DNA of 26,291 nucleotides from Saccoglossus kowalevskii (Eukaryota > Hemichordata > Enteropneusta > Harrimaniidae). Positions 22,288 through 26,291 of this stretch are shown in pieces. The DNA is taken from assembly GCF_000003605.2 (NCBI RefSeq), contig NW_003121496.1, forward strand, positions 1,860 to 28,150, read 5' to 3'. Position 1 is the first letter of the stretch, and each line of letters opens with the position of its first letter. The notes beneath the pieces were generated by a model. It did no database searches and had not been told where the DNA came from. It was given only the letters and a program-made list of their open reading frames with translations. The position numbers and the translations under genes were made by a program.

Positions 22288-24498
22288 ATGAGTTCTAGAA
22301 TTTCTACTGGAAACTCTCGCACTTCCAGTGCGTTTGTGGTAGAGGAAACTCTGAGTAAGAACAAACTAATGAAACGCCAGTTAGCCGAGTTCCAGGAAAA
22401 GTCTGAATCGGGGGCCAGTAATTTCTCAAAGGTGGGTGATGTTTTCTAATTCTTTTTGTTGATATGTCATGTATGTATTTATGTTCTTGTGACTGAATTA
22501 AACAGAAAATTTAGAGGTCGGCGACAAATAATTGTGCACTACATTCAAATTTACAACTCAACGCAGGATTTTGAACATGCGAATTGATTTTATTTTCGCG
22601 GGAATATATATTTTGAGTGAACACGTAGTTAATGTTCGATACAACATGCACTTTATAACAACCCAGTGTGGTTGGCAGTGGCGATTCAATATTCCACGTC
22701 CTCTTCCAATGCCGAGCGCGATTTATAAAATGCTCGACCTCATCCCGTGGTTACAGGGGCAACTTTTATGGCATTCTATTGTGTTCGTCCTTAATCTGGT
22801 CCTTCCCTTTCAGTCGTTTATTTTATATGCATGTGTTGTAGTTGTTACGCACAAGAAAATTCTGCCATGTCTATTTTCATGGTTATAGATCTGGTATTGA
22901 CTTGTTTTATACAGAAGGAACTCAGTGATGCATTTAACTGCACTTATTAAAAGAGACGCATTCACACATCCTTCACTATTCACTACCTCTGTATAAGACA
23001 TATGCTCAATGGCAAGCACGAATACGTCACCAGTAATTGACTAGCCTTTGTCAATGAGGTCGTCAAGATGTGAAAAATATGGAGTAATTAATGAGTGCAG
23101 GCATTATTAAGATGTGGGGCGCAAGTTTCGTAAAATCCGCATTAAACAGAGCAGCAAGTGTTCATGCTGTTACCTTTGCCCCTTGTTCATCGTTGTTTAC
23201 AACGCCTATATAATATAGATCGTTGTTCTCGCACAGCAGTTAAGGCCCGTTGTAATTGCCGATTTTGTATGCCGCTTTATGCGTTTTAAAATTTGAAATT
23301 CTTCAAACTGTCGCGTGGCGGCGCTTCTTTAACATCCAACTAAATATATATGTATATGTATTTATATCACTTTATTTTTTCACAGGACACTCTACACTAC
23401 TGGTTGAAATTATTAACCGAGAAGCCGGAAGTCTCGTATCAAAACAAATTCATTAATTCCCTTTCTCAACTCCGGAAGTTAGTTGAGTGGATTACTAGCC
23501 GCTATAAGAATTCTAAAAAACGCGACCGCGATGGAAAAGATTTTGAAATGATAAGATATTTCGAGTGGTTTTTCGGTTATATTCAATATCTAAGGGAATT
23601 ATATCAAGAATTCCATAATCGTATTTACGAACCTCTTTTTGATTATTTCTATGACGACGAAGATGATGTCAGAGACGATGACGATGACGGAAAGGTGACG
23701 CCAGGAAATGGGAGCCGAGACAGCGGAATTGGAAATGAGACAGGCAGACTTGATAGCGCATTTTTGCAACCCAGTGTCACCAAAGTGCTGGTTGAACTCT
23801 CGCGTGAATTTAGTGACATTGATTTCAAGCTTGATAACAAGGATTTACACAATACCGCCAGAAAACTGTACGAGCTTATCAAACATTGGCGACAACTCAT
23901 AGAAAACGATTCGGACATAGACCCCAAACTTTATGGCAAAGAAAGCCTTGAAGAAGTGGCTGAATACACGAACATCGGAAACTTCCGACAGTTTCTCAGG
24001 CTTATACCGGACGTTTTATTGAAAACCAAGAAAGCGGTGAGTCTTGCGGAACACTGGATGGAGATTGACGAAAAGAAATTGAAAGAAATCGACACACAAC
24101 TAGGCATGGTAGAGGAAATCCAGACCCGAATGGAATTACGGGTAATCGAAGTACTCAGGAAAATACAACAACATGAGGGCGAGTTCAACGTAAAGAGTGA
24201 CGAATTACAAATGTTACTCATGAGAGAGGACCGTTCAAATGAGCTCAATGTCAAGTTGTCTTTCATACAGGGTGACATCAATATACTGCAAAAAAGACTC
24301 GACAAAGCCTGCGACGAAGGTAGGGAAATCATAGATAAAATAGAAGAACTGAAACGAACAAAACAAGAAGACAGCGACGAGTATGGGGACTATACAAATA
24401 GATACGACGACAATAAAAGGTATACGTTCGAATTAGTCAAGAGCATTGAAATGGAAGAGTATAAATACAGGTATGTTCCGCCCTCACGTGGCGAGTAG
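22288..24498 (+). CDS. Coiled-coil protein of unknown function, two coding exons
   Basis: Exon 22288-22431 (48 codons, MSSRISTGNSRTSS...) ends at CAAAG|GTGGGT. Exon 23386-24498 follows TTTTTTCACAG in the same phase 0. The product is 418 residues. Residues 1-48 are Ser-rich. Residues about 106-139 are aromatic-rich (YFEWFFGYIQYLRELY), and 138-150 are a run of Asp and Glu. Residues about 177-270 look helical, and about 261-381 form a long charged coiled coil (KKLKEIDTQLGMVEEIQ). No signal peptide, membrane span or catalytic motif is seen, so it is probably an intracellular scaffold or cytoskeletal partner. I do not recognise the family. The ATG directly follows a splice acceptor (TTTTTATTTTTAG), so more 5' sequence must exist. 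A strong donor AG|GTATGT at 24471 lies 28 bases before the stop, so a longer isoform is possible. Confidence 0.82.
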
Positions 24499-24520
24499 TG
24501 TTCATTGAATACAATACTTT

Positions 24521-24526
24521 AATAAA
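24521..24526 (+). terminator. Poly(A) signal AATAAA
   Basis: A canonical AATAAA lies 23 bases after the TAG at 24496-24498, followed by an AT-rich stretch. It supports the second coding exon as the terminal exon and implies a very short 3' UTR. AT-rich DNA can hold such hexamers by chance. Confidence 0.55.
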
Positions 24527-24539
24527 TTATATATACTTA

Positions 24540-25415
24540 TATATTTATTTAATATATTTTTGAGCAAAGCAACATATAACAATTAATTTGATTGAATTAA
24601 TACTTATTCCGTGTGTTCTTACAGTCAACTATTGAGACATGGATACGTTCATCAGATGCAACTATACTATACCTATTTACGTTTATTTAAGTATATCAGT
24701 CTAATATGCTATTTTGTTATTACCAATACATTATTTTGACATCTTTCTTTTTGTTGCGGTGATTACATCTCGTAAATAATATTGCTGACCTGTGTATAAT
24801 TAAACAACACACATTATATTAAGTCCAGCATTATAATACAAACAAACTACTGAGCCTCTGTCCAGTGCACCCTACCCCTAAATGCTCATCAAATCTGACT
24901 TTCAACCAAAGAACACAAAATTGTATACATTTAGAGGCAAGGTGATGTGTTCATGGATACGTGACAGGCGTAAAGTCACATAAAACAGCGCGAGGTTCTC
25001 CAAAAACAGAGCAACATGTAAAAATCCTTGTCTTTCTGCCAGTACTCGGATATGAAGTTAAACTCAAGCATACACAAAATTCCCATTTTAATAGTGGCAG
25101 AAAACTACAATTCAGTCTTCCAATACACTATATTTAATAAGAATTATGAATGAAAGCATGTACTTTACATTATGTGTGATATAAATTGTAAAAATTTATG
25201 CTGAATGGTCGATGGAAAACGATTTTAAAGTGACTTTATCCACTCGTCATTTTGGATTTTATACAAAATTAACTGTTCTGCTTCATTTTATATTTTGCTT
25301 TTTTTTTCTCCATTATAAACGCTGTGATGCGGATATTTTTAATGTAGAATATCTGTGAACATATTCCCCACTACTGTCTACAGAACGGTGATGCTTGGTT
25401 TTCAGTGGTAGAGCG
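24540..25415. other. Intergenic stretch
   Basis: AT-rich with no protein-like frame. It contains the 17-base match at 25247-25263 to the repeat at 20387-20403. Confidence 0.4.
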
Positions 25416-25423
25416 TGGTTACT

Positions 25424-25573
25424 AAAAAGTTAAAGCGGGGGAGTCGTCACCCGCGCATGCGTCAGATGGCCACAGCGTGTCGTTGTTTACGTGTTGTCGT
25501 CTACCCAAGAGCCTTTGCGTTTTTAGCGTGTGTTGTTATCGTCGCCTCGGACTCTATTCCCGCGCGTGCGCAG
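25424..25573 (+). promoter_or_regulatory. CpG-rich promoter-like block with possible signal-peptide first exon
   Basis: The block opens with TTAAAGCGGGGGAGTCGTCA and the NRF-1-like GCGCATGCGT (25453-25462). Four bases later, an ATG at 25466 opens a 36-codon frame up to GCGCGTGCGCAG|GTAACG (exon end 25573, phase 0). The frame starts MATACRCLRVV and has a hydrophobic core RAFAFLACVVIVAS, like a signal peptide or anchor. Beyond the donor the frame stops after 6 more codons, as expected if an intron begins there. Against this reading, two sub-blocks recur inverted at 8.5-9.06 kb without an intact frame, so the whole may be a dispersed repeat. Any following exon lies after the window or was not recognised. 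Confidence 0.35.
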
Positions 25574-25579
25574 GTAACG

Positions 25580-26291
25580 ACCCTCACGCTTTAATCCCAT
25601 AATTCACACCTTAAAACAATATCTTTTCTTAACCGTCTTTTTTAGTAACAGTTGGTTGAGTAAGTTCTTTTATTATTACCAAACGCTTCAGCGTGGTATT
25701 AAGAGTTTGTTTTCAGGGGTGGGTGATACCAAGGTGGGAAATGGGTGCACATGTGGGGTTAATTCCTTGAATTGCAATATAGAGGGTTCAGGCTGAAATA
25801 CAATATATAGTGTTTTCATGTTTCGTCTGATATTTCTGTGGTATTCTGCTGCTGTAAGTAATGCACGATTTGTTCCGAAATTCAGTATATTGTGTGTATT
25901 CCAGGGTTATTCGTTTTTTGCTGAAAACACCCCTATTTTTTAGTGGCAGAGTTTGAATAGTCTCACTCCCACTGGGAAATCTGCATTGTTGCTTGAATGT
26001 GAGTTAATTAAACACATTTTCCAGACCGGCGAAAGAGTATGCAACAGCCAATTTTAACAGCCTGTCACGTGATTTTAGTCTGAATGTCAACATGAAGAGG
26101 CTAGTCCATTTTACGCAGGAGTAATTGGGAGTAGAATATGTGAGGGATAGTATCAACAGAGATGTGTATAGTGAAAAGTAATATCTATCCTTCATTTACA
26201 TCTCTGAGCATTTCTGTTTTAGTATATTGGTTTGAAAATGTTGAACTTGCATGATTTGCAATGTGTTTTTTTAATGGGACTCTCCTATTGA
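25580..26291. other. Right-edge stretch, no gene recognised
   Basis: If 25466-25573 is a real first exon, this would be its first intron. No acceptor followed by a protein-like frame was found. CACGTG lies at 26066-26071. The 63-codon minus-strand frame at 26004-26195 is not convincing. Confidence 0.35.

Noticed and set aside
22532-22888. 118-codon plus-strand open frame within the intron
   Set aside because: It lies wholly in the intron between the two phase-matched exons and has no motifs. The hydrophobic content fits T-rich DNA read by chance.
23931-24332. 133-codon minus-strand open frame
   Set aside because: Antisense shadow of the coiled-coil exon. Its Ser-rich content is what the reverse of acidic and lysine codons gives.
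1-26291. CRISPR array, bacterial operon or phage-like system
   Set aside because: No spaced identical repeats, no Shine-Dalgarno-linked gene runs, and clear spliceosomal introns instead.

Overview
The window looks like AT-rich nuclear DNA of a metazoan, probably an invertebrate. Coding sequence is broken by short GT-AG introns and dispersed repeats are plentiful. No bacterial-style operons are present. I cannot name the species from sequence alone.

Left part (about 1-6900, minus strand). The best-supported gene is a five-exon gene (exons between 6772 and 1809). It encodes a predicted 485-residue type II membrane protein with the sequence hallmarks of GDP-fucose-dependent O-fucosyltransferase-like enzymes. 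A paralogue starts at 239 and runs off the left edge, so the two form a head-to-tail tandem pair, and their 5' flanks are also similar. Intron 1 of the complete gene carries a decayed LINE reverse-transcriptase fragment in antisense orientation. Intron 3 carries a 26-bp minisatellite.

Middle part (about 6900-22250). I find no convincing complete gene in about 15 kb. It holds repeats: a short three-copy repeat, a tRNA-derived SINE-like block, a GC-rich palindromic block with NRF-1-like motifs, a diverged direct duplication about 2 kb apart, and a decayed interspersed repeat near 20.3-21.0 kb. It also holds a few isolated exon-like or promoter-like segments of low confidence. The best of these is a possible terminal exon at 9697-9855 on the minus strand.

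Right part (about 22288-24530, plus strand). A two-exon gene encodes a predicted 418-residue protein with an aromatic-rich segment, an acidic run and a long C-terminal coiled coil. I do not recognise its family. Its start codon directly follows a splice acceptor, so a further 5' exon or a trans-spliced leader is implied.

Right end (25.42-25.6 kb). A CpG- and NRF-1-rich block resembles a promoter plus a first exon encoding a possible signal peptide. Parts of this block are also found, inverted and decayed, at 8.5-9.06 kb. It is therefore either a mobile repeat or a duplicated promoter.

The fucosyltransferase pair suggests lineage-specific expansion of a Golgi glycosylation enzyme. Nothing in the window ties that pair functionally to the coiled-coil gene.
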